64,000 nt of DNA from Marimonas lutisalis (GTDB lineage Bacteria; Pseudomonadota; Alphaproteobacteria; Rhodobacterales; Rhodobacteraceae), in assembly GCF_005434965.1 (NCBI RefSeq), contig NZ_SKCI01000001.1:766952-830951 (forward strand). The letters are read 5' to 3'. Both the position numbers and the translations under genes were made by a program. The stretch's first letter is position 1; the number at the start of each line of letters is the position of its first letter. The notes under the pieces are model-generated. The model searched no databases and was not told the DNA's origin. It saw only the letters and a program-made list of their open reading frames with translations. Below are positions 26,122-33,527 of this stretch, piece by piece.

Positions 26122-26978
26122 GCTGCATCCCCTTTCATGGTTAGAATGTCATTCCAGTCGCGCCCATCGGGCGCGGGTAATAGCGAGACCTTCCAGCCTA
26201 GAGCGTCCGCGCGCTCTGCCAGGGCATGCGCGGCCTTGCGGCCTGCGTCGTCACCGTCAGGGGCAATGGTCAGTCGTCCTGACCTTTTCGGCAGGGTCAA
26301 TCCGGCCATGCCGCTTGTCGAAAGCGCCGCCCATACCGTCGCGGGTTCGCTCAGAAGCCCCGAAAGCAGCGACAACGCGGTTTCGATGCCCTCGGCCACC
26401 ACAAGGCGAAAAGCCCCGTCAGAGAGCCGCACAGCGCCGCCACGGGTCGGGCCAAGCATCGCCTTTCGCGTCTCAACCGGGGCAAGGTAGGTGCGATGCA
26501 CCGCGAAGCCGTCAGCGTTGTCGATCCGAGCCACCATTGCCGGATAGCGTTTCGCGGTCGGCCCGTGCCAGCACTCAGGATGAAAGCGCAGCGTCGGCGG
26601 CAGGGGGCAGGTGATCCCCCGGCCGCGAAGATAAGCCTCGGCAGGGGTGCCTTCGATCTGGCGGGTTTCCTCCCAGCAATGCCGCGCTTGGCGTGCCCGG
26701 CGTTCAGCATCGGCTTGCGCCTCGGCCTTGCGCCGGGCGGCCGCAGCCGGATCGGGCGGGCGATAGTCGCCGGGCGTGACCCCGGCGGCCGTCAGTATGT
26801 CGCGAAAATCGCACTCGGCGCGCTTGCAATGGAGCAATAGGCGCCCATCGTCGCCATCGCCAAGGGTCAGTGCGTCTTGGTCGCGCCGGGCCTCGGGCTG
26901 GCAGACCGGACACGGGGCCACGCCGTAACTGCCGTGCCATTTGCCGCGAAGGGTAAGGGTCAGGTCTCGCGCGTTCAT
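26118..26978 (-). CDS. Zinc-finger/Toprim primase-like protein
   Basis: A protein of 286 residues. The N-terminal zinc ribbon has CPVCQPEARRDQDAL and later CKRAECDF, as in phage-type primases. A charged helix (residues about 75-100) precedes the DUF7146/Toprim part, with the metal Glu in VVAEGIETALSLLSG and the acidic DGDDAGRKAAHALA near residue 245. It is likely to prime replication of the island. Its start overlaps the stop of the small upstream gene and its stop overlaps the DUF3987 start, so the block is translationally coupled. Confidence 0.85.
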   Translation of the reverse strand: MNARDLTLTLRGKWHGSYGVAPCPVCQPEARRDQDALTLGDGDDGRLLLHCKRAECDFRDILTAAGVTPGDYRPPDPAAAARRKAEAQADAERRARQARHCWEETRQIEGTPAEAYLRGRGITCPLPPTLRFHPECWHGPTAKRYPAMVARIDNADGFAVHRTYLAPVETRKAMLGPTRGGAVRLSDGAFRLVVAEGIETALSLLSGLLSEPATVWAALSTSGMAGLTLPKRSGRLTIAPDGDDAGRKAAHALAERADALGWKVSLLPAPDGRDWNDILTMKGDAA

Positions 26979-27166
26979 TCGCTCGCCCCCCCGATGCGGG
27001 CCAGCGGTTCTATGCTGCCCGATTTCAGGTCGTGGAAATGCGTGAAATGAATTGCTCGAAAGGCAAGTTTAATATATCTATTATCTTGCGGTTCATGACC
27101 GTTTCCTACCTTACTTCCCCCGGTCGCGCCCGCCAGCGCGCCGGGGTTTTCGCTTTTCTGGGTCAT
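26975..27166 (-). CDS. Small hypothetical protein between AlpA and primase genes
   Basis: A protein of 63 residues with ATGA overlaps at both ends, which supports translation as a coupling peptide or small protein. The C-terminal half (RYIKLAFRAIHFTHFHDLKSG) is amphipathic and rich in His and Phe. No family recognised. Confidence 0.55.
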   Translation of the reverse strand: MTQKSENPGALAGATGGSKVGNGHEPQDNRYIKLAFRAIHFTHFHDLKSGSIEPLARIGGASE

Positions 27167-27474
27167 TGAGCAACCTCCACTTTGGAGGCTTCCTGCGCCT
27201 CAAGCTCGGAAAAGCTTCCAGCGGCGGCGTCCGAAGTCTCCCTGGAGGCTTCCCGGACTTCAAGCTCGGCGTCCGAAGTCTCCGGTTCGCTCGCTTCTTG
27301 CGCATCGAGCCAAGCCAATATGTCGGCTTCGCGCCAGTAGCGGCGGCGGGCGATATAAAACGGCTTCGGGAAGTTCATCGCCGGATCGTTCAGCCAGCGC
27401 CACAAGGTCATGTCGCTAACGTCGCCGCACAAGATGCGGACTGCATTGGCTGAAATACGTTTCCGATTTTCCAT
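27163..27474 (-). CDS. AlpA-type DNA-binding regulator / excisionase-like
   Basis: A protein of 103 residues. The first 60 form a MerR-like winged helix-turn-helix of the AlpA/excisionase class (VSDMTLWRWLNDPAMNFPKPFYIARRRYWREADILAWL). The last 40 are a low-complexity acidic tail with repeated E-A-S/E-T-S units, encoded by short direct repeats, probably disordered. In P4-like satellites and PICIs, AlpA switches on replication or excision, so this is the expected master switch. It heads the replication operon; a CGTTT-AAC-AAACG palindrome lies 13 bp upstream. Confidence 0.8.
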   Translation of the reverse strand: MENRKRISANAVRILCGDVSDMTLWRWLNDPAMNFPKPFYIARRRYWREADILAWLDAQEASEPETSDAELEVREASRETSDAAAGSFSELEAQEASKVEVAQ

Positions 27475-27486
27475 GTTGTTGCCTTT

Positions 27487-27499
27487 CGTTTAACAAACG
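27487..27499. promoter_or_regulatory. Possible AlpA operator palindrome
   Basis: CGTTTAACAAACG, arms of 5 bp with a 3-bp centre, just upstream of the AlpA-like start. A half site (GCAAACAAC) follows. It could be an autoregulatory site; evidence is pattern and position only. Confidence 0.35.
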
Positions 27500-27537
27500 C
27501 TGGCAAACAACTACGCCCCCGGGATTGGGACAGCGGC

Positions 27538-28215
27538 CTAGGTGTCCCGACTTTTATTGCGGTTCCATTGCTTTTTGATCGCCGCCGCGCTGCCCAAGCC
27601 TTCTTTTTCGCATATTTCCGCCGCGCTGCTCAGGGAAAGGTTCCGGCCGTCCATCAACCCGCGCAACCTTGCGAAGCGCGTTTTCCGCATTTCTTCATGC
27701 CGCGCATTCGTCGCATGGGCCGCGTTTTTGCTGCCACCCGCAACCTTTTCGCCGCGCGTCACTGAGGGAAGAAACACCCGCCGCATGGATAGCTGAGTGA
27801 TAGCCCCCCCGAGCGTTACGGCATGCGAAAAAATCTGGTCAGGGTCACCGCTTTCGTATGCTCGCTCCGCCTCTACCAGAACCCTGTAAAAATCGGCCAG
27901 CAGATACTCTAGCGGTATGTCGCCATCACGCACCCCGACATTGTCGCTCGCTTCTAGTTGCTGCTTGATAGCTGCCCAGCCGATAGTTGTTGCGGTTCCG
28001 CCGGGGAATTTTTCAGACGGACGGCTGACCACTTGGCCGGGATGCGGAAAACCGCCGTCGATCAGGAATTGCTCTATCCAGCTTTTTAGCTGCGGTAATC
28101 TTTCGGCGGTCGGCCAACTCTGGTTAATCTGATCGACCAACGCCTTTATTGCGGCTTCGTCCTTGAGTTCCTCGACCGAAACCGAATGCATCGCGTCGGA
28201 GAAAATCTTAGGCAT
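27538..28215 (-). CDS. Island protein of unknown function beside integrase
   Basis: A protein of 225 residues from the ATG at 28215, which overlaps the integrase stop by 8 nt, so the two are coupled. The middle is helical (IPLEYLLADFYRVLVEAERAYESGD). The C-terminal 50 residues (RFARLRGLMDGRNLSLSSAAEICEKEGLGSAAAIKKQW, given in pieces: RFARLRGLMDGRNLSL then AAEICEKEGL) resemble a helix-turn-helix. It could act as a directionality factor or a repressor. I do not recognise a named family. Confidence 0.7.
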   Translation of the reverse strand: MPKIFSDAMHSVSVEELKDEAAIKALVDQINQSWPTAERLPQLKSWIEQFLIDGGFPHPGQVVSRPSEKFPGGTATTIGWAAIKQQLEASDNVGVRDGDIPLEYLLADFYRVLVEAERAYESGDPDQIFSHAVTLGGAITQLSMRRVFLPSVTRGEKVAGGSKNAAHATNARHEEMRKTRFARLRGLMDGRNLSLSSAAEICEKEGLGSAAAIKKQWNRNKSRDT

Positions 28216-29437
28216 TGCTACGCTCCCCCGTAAGCCGGACCACGTTGCCGCTGCCGCCTTCCACAATGTCCATCACCAGCCGCGACCACGCGTCCAGCGC
28301 TCGCCGCTTTTCCTCGGTGAAATCGTAGTGATTATATCGCCGGTCCATGGGCGGAATGTCCGAGAGGTGGTTGGTGGCGCGAGAGCGAATTTCCAGACTT
28401 ACACCAAGCGAGGCGAGGCCGGTCTTGACGGTGTGGCGCAGGTCATGCGGTCGCCAATGCGGGACTGTGACCGGCTCTCCGGCTTCTTCGCTTGCAATAG
28501 TGCTCATCCGAGAGGCGATACGCGCAGCTGGCTTGCTAGTTGATAGGGCCGGGGTGTCGCCTCTAGTTGTGAAGACGTAGGGGCCGAGGCGGGGTTGGGC
28601 GTCAATAATGTCCTTAGCGGCTTGGGGTAGGGGCACATCATGGCGCTCGTCGTTCTTCGTCGTCGAGAGCCGCCAGACTCCTTCCCCGTCAATGTCGCCC
28701 CATTGCATTCGGGCGACTTCTCCGCTTCGCTGGCCGGTCAGAAGAAGAATCTTAAACAACGCCCCCCAAGGGGCTGGCTCCATATCGCATGCGAGCCAAA
28801 AAAGGCGGATTTCGCCGTTGTTCAGAGGACGGTCGCGGGATTTCTCTTTCGCCGGGAGTTTTAGTCCGATTGCTGGTGATTGCTCGATTACGCCACGGTC
28901 TTCACACCAGCCAAAGAATTTGGAGAGATAGGCCTTCACCCGGTTGGCGGTGGTCGCGCGTCCATCATCGACGATGCTGTCGAGCAGAAGCACGATGTCA
29001 CGGCGGCTTATGTCGGTTACGTCGCGGTCGCCCCAGACGGGAACGACATTAAACTGTAGTGATTGCATCACCGCGTTGCCGGTCTTCAGGGTCTTTAGGT
29101 GGCGCTTGTGGTATGTGTCGATTTGAGATCGCACGGTATTGTCGCTGGAGAGGCGCGAGGCCTTCGCCGCCTTCTGGTCCGCAGCGGGATCACCGCCATC
29201 TTGAGCGGCGCGCAGCGCATCGGCCGCTTTTTCGCGCGCTTCGGCCAGACCGACGAGGGGATAACGCCCGAGGGTCATGCGGCGGTGAACCCCGGCCGCC
29301 CGGTAACGCACCTGCCAGCTACGTTTTCCGGAGGTCTGCACAACCAAATAGAGGCCAGGCATGAGGGCGTCGGGTATCTCCTGGCGCTTCTCGGTTGGCT
29401 TGATCCTCTCAACGGATGCGGCGGTTAGCTTGGCCAT
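28208..29437 (-). CDS. int: Tyrosine-type integrase of the island
   Basis: A protein of 409 residues from the ATG at 29437, chosen because AGAGGA lies about 7 nt upstream. The N-terminal arm-binding DUF4102-type domain (MPGLYLVVQTSGKRSWQVRYRA in part), the SAM-like core-binding domain and the catalytic domain follow. Catalytic residues visible: Arg in LLTGQRSGEV, His-x-x-Arg in HDLRHT and Tyr in RRYNHYDF. It resembles P4-type integrases that use tRNA 3' ends. The gene is at the right edge, 173 bp from attR. Confidence 0.95.
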   Translation of the reverse strand: MAKLTAASVERIKPTEKRQEIPDALMPGLYLVVQTSGKRSWQVRYRAAGVHRRMTLGRYPLVGLAEAREKAADALRAAQDGGDPAADQKAAKASRLSSDNTVRSQIDTYHKRHLKTLKTGNAVMQSLQFNVVPVWGDRDVTDISRRDIVLLLDSIVDDGRATTANRVKAYLSKFFGWCEDRGVIEQSPAIGLKLPAKEKSRDRPLNNGEIRLFWLACDMEPAPWGALFKILLLTGQRSGEVARMQWGDIDGEGVWRLSTTKNDERHDVPLPQAAKDIIDAQPRLGPYVFTTRGDTPALSTSKPAARIASRMSTIASEEAGEPVTVPHWRPHDLRHTVKTGLASLGVSLEIRSRATNHLSDIPPMDRRYNHYDFTEEKRRALDAWSRLVMDIVEGGSGNVVRLTGERSNA

Positions 29438-29609
29438 TTGATTTCCTCTCAAATGTTCCCCTGGGGGAACGCTGGGGGAACAACAGGGGGTGTTTTGGCT
29501 TGTTCCCCTGTGTTAGTAACGTTCACTAACATAGGATCGAAACCCCTGTTAAACAAGGAGTTTTTTCGCACTAGACGTTTTGATTTGTGAGGTGTTGAGG
29601 TGTCAAGAA
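29438..29609. promoter_or_regulatory. Integrase upstream region with arm-type sites
   Basis: Contains GTTCCCCTGGGGGAAC (29455-29470), another GGGGGAAC (29474-29481), an inverted GTTCCCC (about 29502) and a 21-bp inverted repeat at 29511-29531 with 7-bp arms TGTTAGT/ACTAACA. The GGGGGAAC words match the pair at the left end (20780-20798). They are likely integrase arm sites, and the TGTTAGT palindrome a regulator or excisionase site (inference). Confidence 0.55.
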
Positions 29610-29666
29610 AACTGATTTGTAATCAGTAGGTCCGCGGTTCGAGTCCGTGTGGGGGCACCACAAAAA
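29610..29666 (+). repeat. attR: second copy of the 57-bp tRNA-Thr repeat
   Basis: Identical to 20651-20707 and not part of a full tRNA. It marks the right end of the intact island and at the same time the left end of the remnant island, because similarity to the left end of the intact island continues to the right of it. Confidence 0.92.
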
Positions 29667-29737
29667 CATTTAATAATCAAATATTTGCCGGAGTTTTTCG
29701 CTAGGCGAACCTCTGGGGCTTGGCCGCTTTCGCGCTC

Positions 29738-29757
29738 GGGGTAACATCTGGGGTAAC
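29738..29757. repeat. Paired GGGGTAAC words near the remnant left end
   Basis: Two GGGGTAAC words, 12 bp apart, occupy the place of the two GGGGGAAC words (11 bp apart) of the intact island. They suggest a related integrase with a shifted arm-site sequence. Confidence 0.5.
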
Positions 29758-30177
29758 AGAATTGGGCGGAAAACATGCCCTCGGCTTCGCGGCTCGATTC
29801 CCCAAAAGCCCTCACACACCACCACTCACGGACCCCGGCGTTGTCAGATAAGCGGACGTTCGGTTGATGCTGGGCAATGGCGGCGATGCGGGGACGAAAC
29901 CACCAGTCAAAATTGACCCGCCGATCTGAACGACCGACGGGCCTATAATGCTGAAATTGTCCGCTCACGGACAATCTAGGATACTAATAAAATGTGTCAT
30001 CCTCGTGACTATTTGGCGGGGGCATCAATGACTTTCTCGTGAAGCTTCGATCTACACTCGGCTGGGCGCTAGTGGCTCTTGGTGCAATGTTTTGCCCAAC
30101 AGTTTCCCCTGTTGCGTCAAACTTGGGCCGTGGGCGGCGTCTATTGCTGGAACGGTAAACAGCTTTTCAGACATGGC

Positions 30178-30273
30178 ATGCTTCAGAGATTCGCACATTC
30201 ACTCGTCTTCTTTGCACCGGAAATCTATTTCGCCACTTTGGGTGCGATAATCCTGTTCGTCGTCCTAGGGTGA
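30178..30273 (+). CDS. 31-residue membrane microprotein, copy 2
   Basis: A homologue of the frame at 20977 with the same length: basic head MLQRFAHSLVFF, then PEIYFATLGAIILFVVLG. DNA upstream for about 100 bp is nearly identical to copy 1, whereas the first half of the peptide has diverged and the hydrophobic end is kept. Synonymous-looking changes in the membrane segment favour coding. Function unknown. Confidence 0.55.
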   Translation: MLQRFAHSLVFFAPEIYFATLGAIILFVVLG

Positions 30274-30320
30274 CATTTCTGGTCTTTTGACAGTATCGCT
30301 TGTCGTGCGATTGTGAGGCC

Positions 30321-30653
30321 ATGTTCCGAAGCTTGAATATTCTTAGCTTTTCTTTCTTGGCATTTATTGCTCATGCAGAGGATGTGTGTGTGCCAAGCCT
30401 CGAAGTATTGTGCATGCGTTCAACGGACGCCGCCCTCTACTATTTTGACGCAATAGAGCATGGCGGGGTGCCCGGCGAACTGCTAGCTGTTTGGCTAATA
30501 AAAGCGGAGTCCCGTTACGATCCGACACGAAATAACGCGGAGCGCAACTTGATAAGCAGGCTTGGCAAAGAAATAGAAAGGGGCGAGCGCACAAAGTTCG
30601 AAGCTATTGATGAGCTGTTCATGTCGTGTATGGAGCGATTGCGAAGCCAGTGA
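30321..30653 (+). CDS. Small secreted protein in the remnant cargo slot
   Basis: A protein of 110 residues from the ATG at 30321; a TTG upstream would lengthen it by seven. The N-terminus FRSLNILSFSFLAFIAHA is a signal peptide. The mature part has Cys at VCVPSLEVLCMR and a later MSCME. KAESRYDP recalls lysozyme-type catalytic surroundings (E-S-R-Y-D-P is common in transglycosylases), but the domain is too short for a clear assignment. It holds the place taken by an unrelated secreted gene in the intact island. Confidence 0.6.
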   Translation: MFRSLNILSFSFLAFIAHAEDVCVPSLEVLCMRSTDAALYYFDAIEHGGVPGELLAVWLIKAESRYDPTRNNAERNLISRLGKEIERGERTKFEAIDELFMSCMERLRSQ

Positions 30654-30723
30654 AATTGAAATTTGGAAATATTCAACTCTCCGACGGCTCTGCGGTGGCG
30701 GTTAACGCCCCAACTCAGAGTTA

Positions 30724-31056
30724 TCAGGACGGCTTGTCGAACTGCGCGAAAGGATTTTCTGCCTCGGGAATACTTGCCGCAACCTTCGACCTAGCCGCAG
30801 CCGTCAAACCAAACTCCGTCAACAAGGCGTGCGCATGGCGCATGGCCTCAGAACGCTGGGCAACCTCTGTCCGGGCCTTCCACAAGCCGGTGTCGGATTG
30901 ATACGTGCGGCCCTGGTCCTCGATGATAGCCGTTAATATCTCGACCTCCTCCAGCCGCGAAGCCAGCAAGGCCAGCGCCATCGCGTCAACGGGCTTCGCA
31001 AGGCCCATGCCGTCCAAGATTGCAGAGAGATGCGCATACAGCCCATCCGCAGGCAC
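30724..31056 (-). pseudogene. Truncated P27-type terminase small subunit
   Basis: About 110 codons that match the C-terminal two thirds of the TerS at 21810 (shared LALLASRLEEVEILTA-type helix and KVAASIPEAENPF end). The N-terminal 45 residues, including the KGRKPIP start, are missing, and an in-frame TGA precedes the first possible start. It is a decayed copy. Confidence 0.85.
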
Positions 31057-31129
31057 TCAGAAGCGCGTTTAGGGGGTGTCAGGTGCGCCCGTGTAGGGGC
31101 CTTATACCCGGAACCCAGAAGTAGAGTTC

Positions 31130-31321
31130 TCAGCGGGTCAGCTTTGGCGGTTCCGTAAGGACCGCGATACTAGCCTCACTGAGTGAGGCGCCGAAAATAA
31201 CTGCCCCAATTATTCCGACGGCAACTAGCAAGGTCGTGAAAACGATCCCGTTCAGCATCATGCGCTGAAAAGACCGAATAATCCTCTTTCGCTCCAATTC
31301 GTCTGCGTAAACTGAATACAT
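31130..31321 (-). CDS. Small single-span membrane protein
   Basis: A protein of 63 residues from the ATG at 31321, with GGAAGG 9 nt upstream. Layout: charged N-terminus (YADELERKRIIRSFQRM), one membrane helix (GIVFTTLLVAVGIIGAVIF), short tail. It lies between the broken terS and the third microprotein, in a region with no counterpart in the intact island. No family recognised. Confidence 0.55.
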   Translation of the reverse strand: MYSVYADELERKRIIRSFQRMMLNGIVFTTLLVAVGIIGAVIFGASLSEASIAVLTEPPKLTR

Positions 31322-31595
31322 CTGCTCAACCTTCCGTTTCTTGGGAGTTTCCCGGAAAAACGTGGCAGATTTGTGGCGAGTTGAAGCAACGAATACCTGA
31401 CTCGCTGAGACGGCGTGCAGGAGCCGCTTGGAGCAGTGTCGAGCGGCAAGGATCAAGAGCGCCTTGAAACGGCACAGAGCGGGCGAGTGGTGGCTACATT
31501 TTCAAGTGCGAATTGCCGCAAATTTTTCCCGGTCATGTCAAATTTCTGCCGCGCGGCCGATAACAATTAACGTTAAAAAAGGCTTTGGACCGCTC

Positions 31596-31688
31596 ATGCG
31601 TAAGAGATTTGCAAAATCGTTCGTCAGTTTTGGACCGGAGATTTATATCGTCGTCCTTGTTTCGCTGTTCCTGCTGATCGTGGCCTGA
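31596..31688 (+). CDS. 30-residue membrane microprotein, copy 3
   Basis: The third member of the microprotein family: MRKRFAKSFVSFGPEIY followed by VVLVSLFLLIVA. AAAAAGG lies about 12-15 nt upstream, the best ribosome site of the three copies. The flanking GACAGTATCG word after the stop is shared with copy 2. It shares FGPEIY/FAPEIY with copy 2, marking that as the family core. Confidence 0.55.
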   Translation: MRKRFAKSFVSFGPEIYIVVLVSLFLLIVA

Positions 31689-32284
31689 ATGCGGTGAAAG
31701 GTATGTAAACCCGGCGGCACTCTGGACAGTATCGGCTAGGCAATTCAGCTTAGAAAACGGTGCGAGGTTCGTCCGAGAACCCGTTGAAACTTGCGAGATG
31801 AAAACGCGGCTTTCGGGTGGTTCGAATATCTGTTAACACATTAATTTTTAGATATTGAACTGACGGTTCAAAAAATGACTCCCCACGCGTCGGTCTTGCA
31901 GCCCCCCAATTAGAAATCGAGACCACCCCTCCCCCTAAAAAGCGGACGCCGCGTGTCGGCCAAGGACAGCGCGTCTTCTCGAGGCCTCGGGCCACTCGCC
32001 GAGTTGGCCAAGTGCTTTGGCCAAAAGAAAAGAAACCCACATGCGCCGCCCAGTCTTATCGGCCTCGCCAGTTCGTGCTTTTGCTTTTCCTGAATGCCCT
32101 CAAAAACCAGTAAAGAGGTATCATTTTACCTCTCTCATTTCAAGTGAGGCGCACCTGGTCTTGTCAGATTAACTTGGCTTTAGGCGGCAGGGTGGTTTCG
32201 TAAAGACGCTCTATTGGCAATATTTTCTTATGAAGAGAAAGAGGGTGGCACTGCCGCCCTTTTTTCCCTCGCGCAAATAGTCTG
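31689..32284. other. Remnant non-coding region with conserved packaging-like and capsid-upstream blocks
   Basis: No gene recognised. At about 31942-32015 it repeats the pieces of the terS-upstream block (GGACGCCGCG-type and the 26-bp piece with ACTCG-C-CGAGT). At 32114-32156 it repeats the capsid-upstream palindrome (AGAGGTA-N6-TACCTCT then TTTCAAGTG). The two blocks, 1.4 kb apart in the intact island, are about 100 bp apart here because the capsid gene has been lost. Confidence 0.6.
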
Positions 32285-32339
32285 CTCTGGGCTCAGAGTT
32301 GCCGTTCGCTGCGATCTGGTTGAATGACCGCGTTGCGGG
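32285..32339 (+). repeat. Extragenic repeat, copy A
   Basis: CTCTGGGCTCAGAG followed by TGCCGTTCGCTGCG and, about 10 bp on, GAATGACCGCGTTGCGG. Similar sequences lie at 33330 and 35059 in the same orientation, each between genes. It looks like a dispersed extragenic repeat of the host. Confidence 0.6.
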
Positions 32340-32401
32340 ACAATGCTGTCGTTCGACAAGTATCGGGAGACACTGTCCCAACCGCGTGATGGCTCCATCG
32401 T

Positions 32402-33328
32402 ATGACAACAACATCGATACAACCTCGGCCAGCTATTCCTTATGCCATCGCAATTCTTGGGGTTCTTTTCGCATCAATCTGTTTTGGGCTGGTTCCTTAC
32501 TTCAGCCGGGGACTGACTGAGCAGGGCGTTGCGCCTTATGCAGTCGCATTCTATCGCTACATCGTCGCGGCAATTGCGCTGTTTCCTGTTCTCATTATGC
32601 ATCGAAAAGCATGGCGAGAGATCACTTGGGGCCTTTACGCCGGAGCGGTGATGGGACTTGGGTGGATCGGATATGTGACGGCATTGGAGAAACTACCTGC
32701 ATCCACGGTGGGCGTGCTCTACATGACCTATCCGGTCTTCACTCTTGTGATAGCTTGGGTTTTGTTTTCGGATGCCCCAACGCGGCGCGCCTTGTTAGCC
32801 TCTGGTCTAATTGTGCTGGCGGCAATCATTGCCGGATCACCAGCTTCCGTCCCCATAGAGCACATACCTATGTTGCTGATGTCACTCGCAGCTCCGTTCG
32901 GTTTCGGTTTCGGAATTTGCGTGCTGGTGCACAGGCTGTCCCGGATCGCGCCACTCGCGCGCATCGCCTCGGTTTCCTTGGGGTCTATTCTGGGTCTTGC
33001 GCCGCTTATTCTTAGTTCTGAAGTTGCCGAGTTACTCCCAAGGGAACGGTCCGACTGGCTGTTGATAGTCGGAATTGGGTTGGTCACGGCGCTTGTCCCG
33101 CAACTCATATACACGGTTTGTTCGCCTGTGATTGGCGCCTCTCAGACTGCGGTTGTCGGCAGCGTAGAATTACCCACCATGTTTGTTGTTGGACTTCTTA
33201 CTTTTGGCGAGGCGATCACTGCAACCCAGGCTATCGCTTGTGCTCTGGTGCTGGGCGCGATTGCCATTACAAGAAGCCGAAAAACGCGCACTGTTTCGAC
33301 AGTCCTCACCAATATTCCAAAACGGTAA
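32402..33328 (+). CDS. EamA/DMT-family transporter
   Basis: An inner-membrane protein of 308 residues with ten predicted helices in two EamA halves. The first begins SICFGLVPYFSRGLTEQGVAPYAVAFYRYIVAA-type sequence (FYRY motif), and the second shows QTAVVGSVELPTMFVVGLLTFGEA, where the Glu-Leu-Pro matches the conserved family turn. Substrates in the family are amino acids, nucleosides or metabolites; the ligand cannot be read. It is followed by a PLP decarboxylase with an extragenic repeat in between. No clear Shine-Dalgarno. Confidence 0.9.
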   Translation: MTTTSIQPRPAIPYAIAILGVLFASICFGLVPYFSRGLTEQGVAPYAVAFYRYIVAAIALFPVLIMHRKAWREITWGLYAGAVMGLGWIGYVTALEKLPASTVGVLYMTYPVFTLVIAWVLFSDAPTRRALLASGLIVLAAIIAGSPASVPIEHIPMLLMSLAAPFGFGFGICVLVHRLSRIAPLARIASVSLGSILGLAPLILSSEVAELLPRERSDWLLIVGIGLVTALVPQLIYTVCSPVIGASQTAVVGSVELPTMFVVGLLTFGEAITATQAIACALVLGAIAITRSRKTRTVSTVLTNIPKR

Positions 33329-33329
33329 A

Positions 33330-33382
33330 CTTGGGCTCGAAGCCGCCGTTCACTGCGCTCTCCCCGAGCGACTGCTCTGCGG
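33330..33382 (+). repeat. Extragenic repeat, copy B
   Basis: CTTGGGCTCGAAGCCGCCG then TTCACTGCGCTCTCC and GAGCGACTGCTCTGCGG; diverged member of the family at 32285 and 35059. Confidence 0.55.
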
Positions 33383-33527
33383 ACAAAGTGAACTTCCGCT
33401 GCTGTTGGGCTAATGGCTGCTTTGACGCTCATGGACAGAGAGCATCTCAAAACGCATTGTGAACCAGACGCGACATGCCCAACGAGGCTAAGCGACCTTT
33501 GGAAAAACTATATTTGGATTTAGCCGC

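Larger units (their letters stand above)
20651..29666. mobile_element. Integrated 9-kb capsid-encoding phage-satellite-like island
   Basis: Bounded by the 57-bp att repeats. Order from the tRNA: microprotein, small secreted protein, P27-type TerS, non-coding packaging-site candidate, HK97-type capsid, two small proteins, DUF3987 replication protein, zinc/Toprim primase, small protein, AlpA-like regulator, an unknown protein and a tyrosine integrase at the right edge. From terS onward all are on the minus strand with many ATGA-type overlaps. No portal, head protease, large terminase, tail, lysis or CI-like genes are seen. This set fits a satellite that borrows helper functions better than a complete or simply decayed prophage. 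The helper and inducibility are unknown. Confidence 0.8.
29610..32160. mobile_element. Decayed tandem relative of the satellite island
   Basis: Right of attR the sequence repeats, in the same order and diverged, the left part of the intact island: att-adjacent block, paired arm-like sites, microprotein, secreted cargo gene, terS (broken), packaging-site-like block and capsid upstream element. Capsid, replication and integrase genes are absent, and no third att copy is seen. The right boundary near 32160 is set by the last recognisable similarity. A third microprotein between terS and the packaging-like block suggests a second recombination within the remnant. Confidence 0.75.

Noticed and set aside
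31750-32040. 96-codon minus-strand frame in the remnant island
   Set aside because: It overlaps the conserved non-coding block whose copy in the intact island has stops in this phase.
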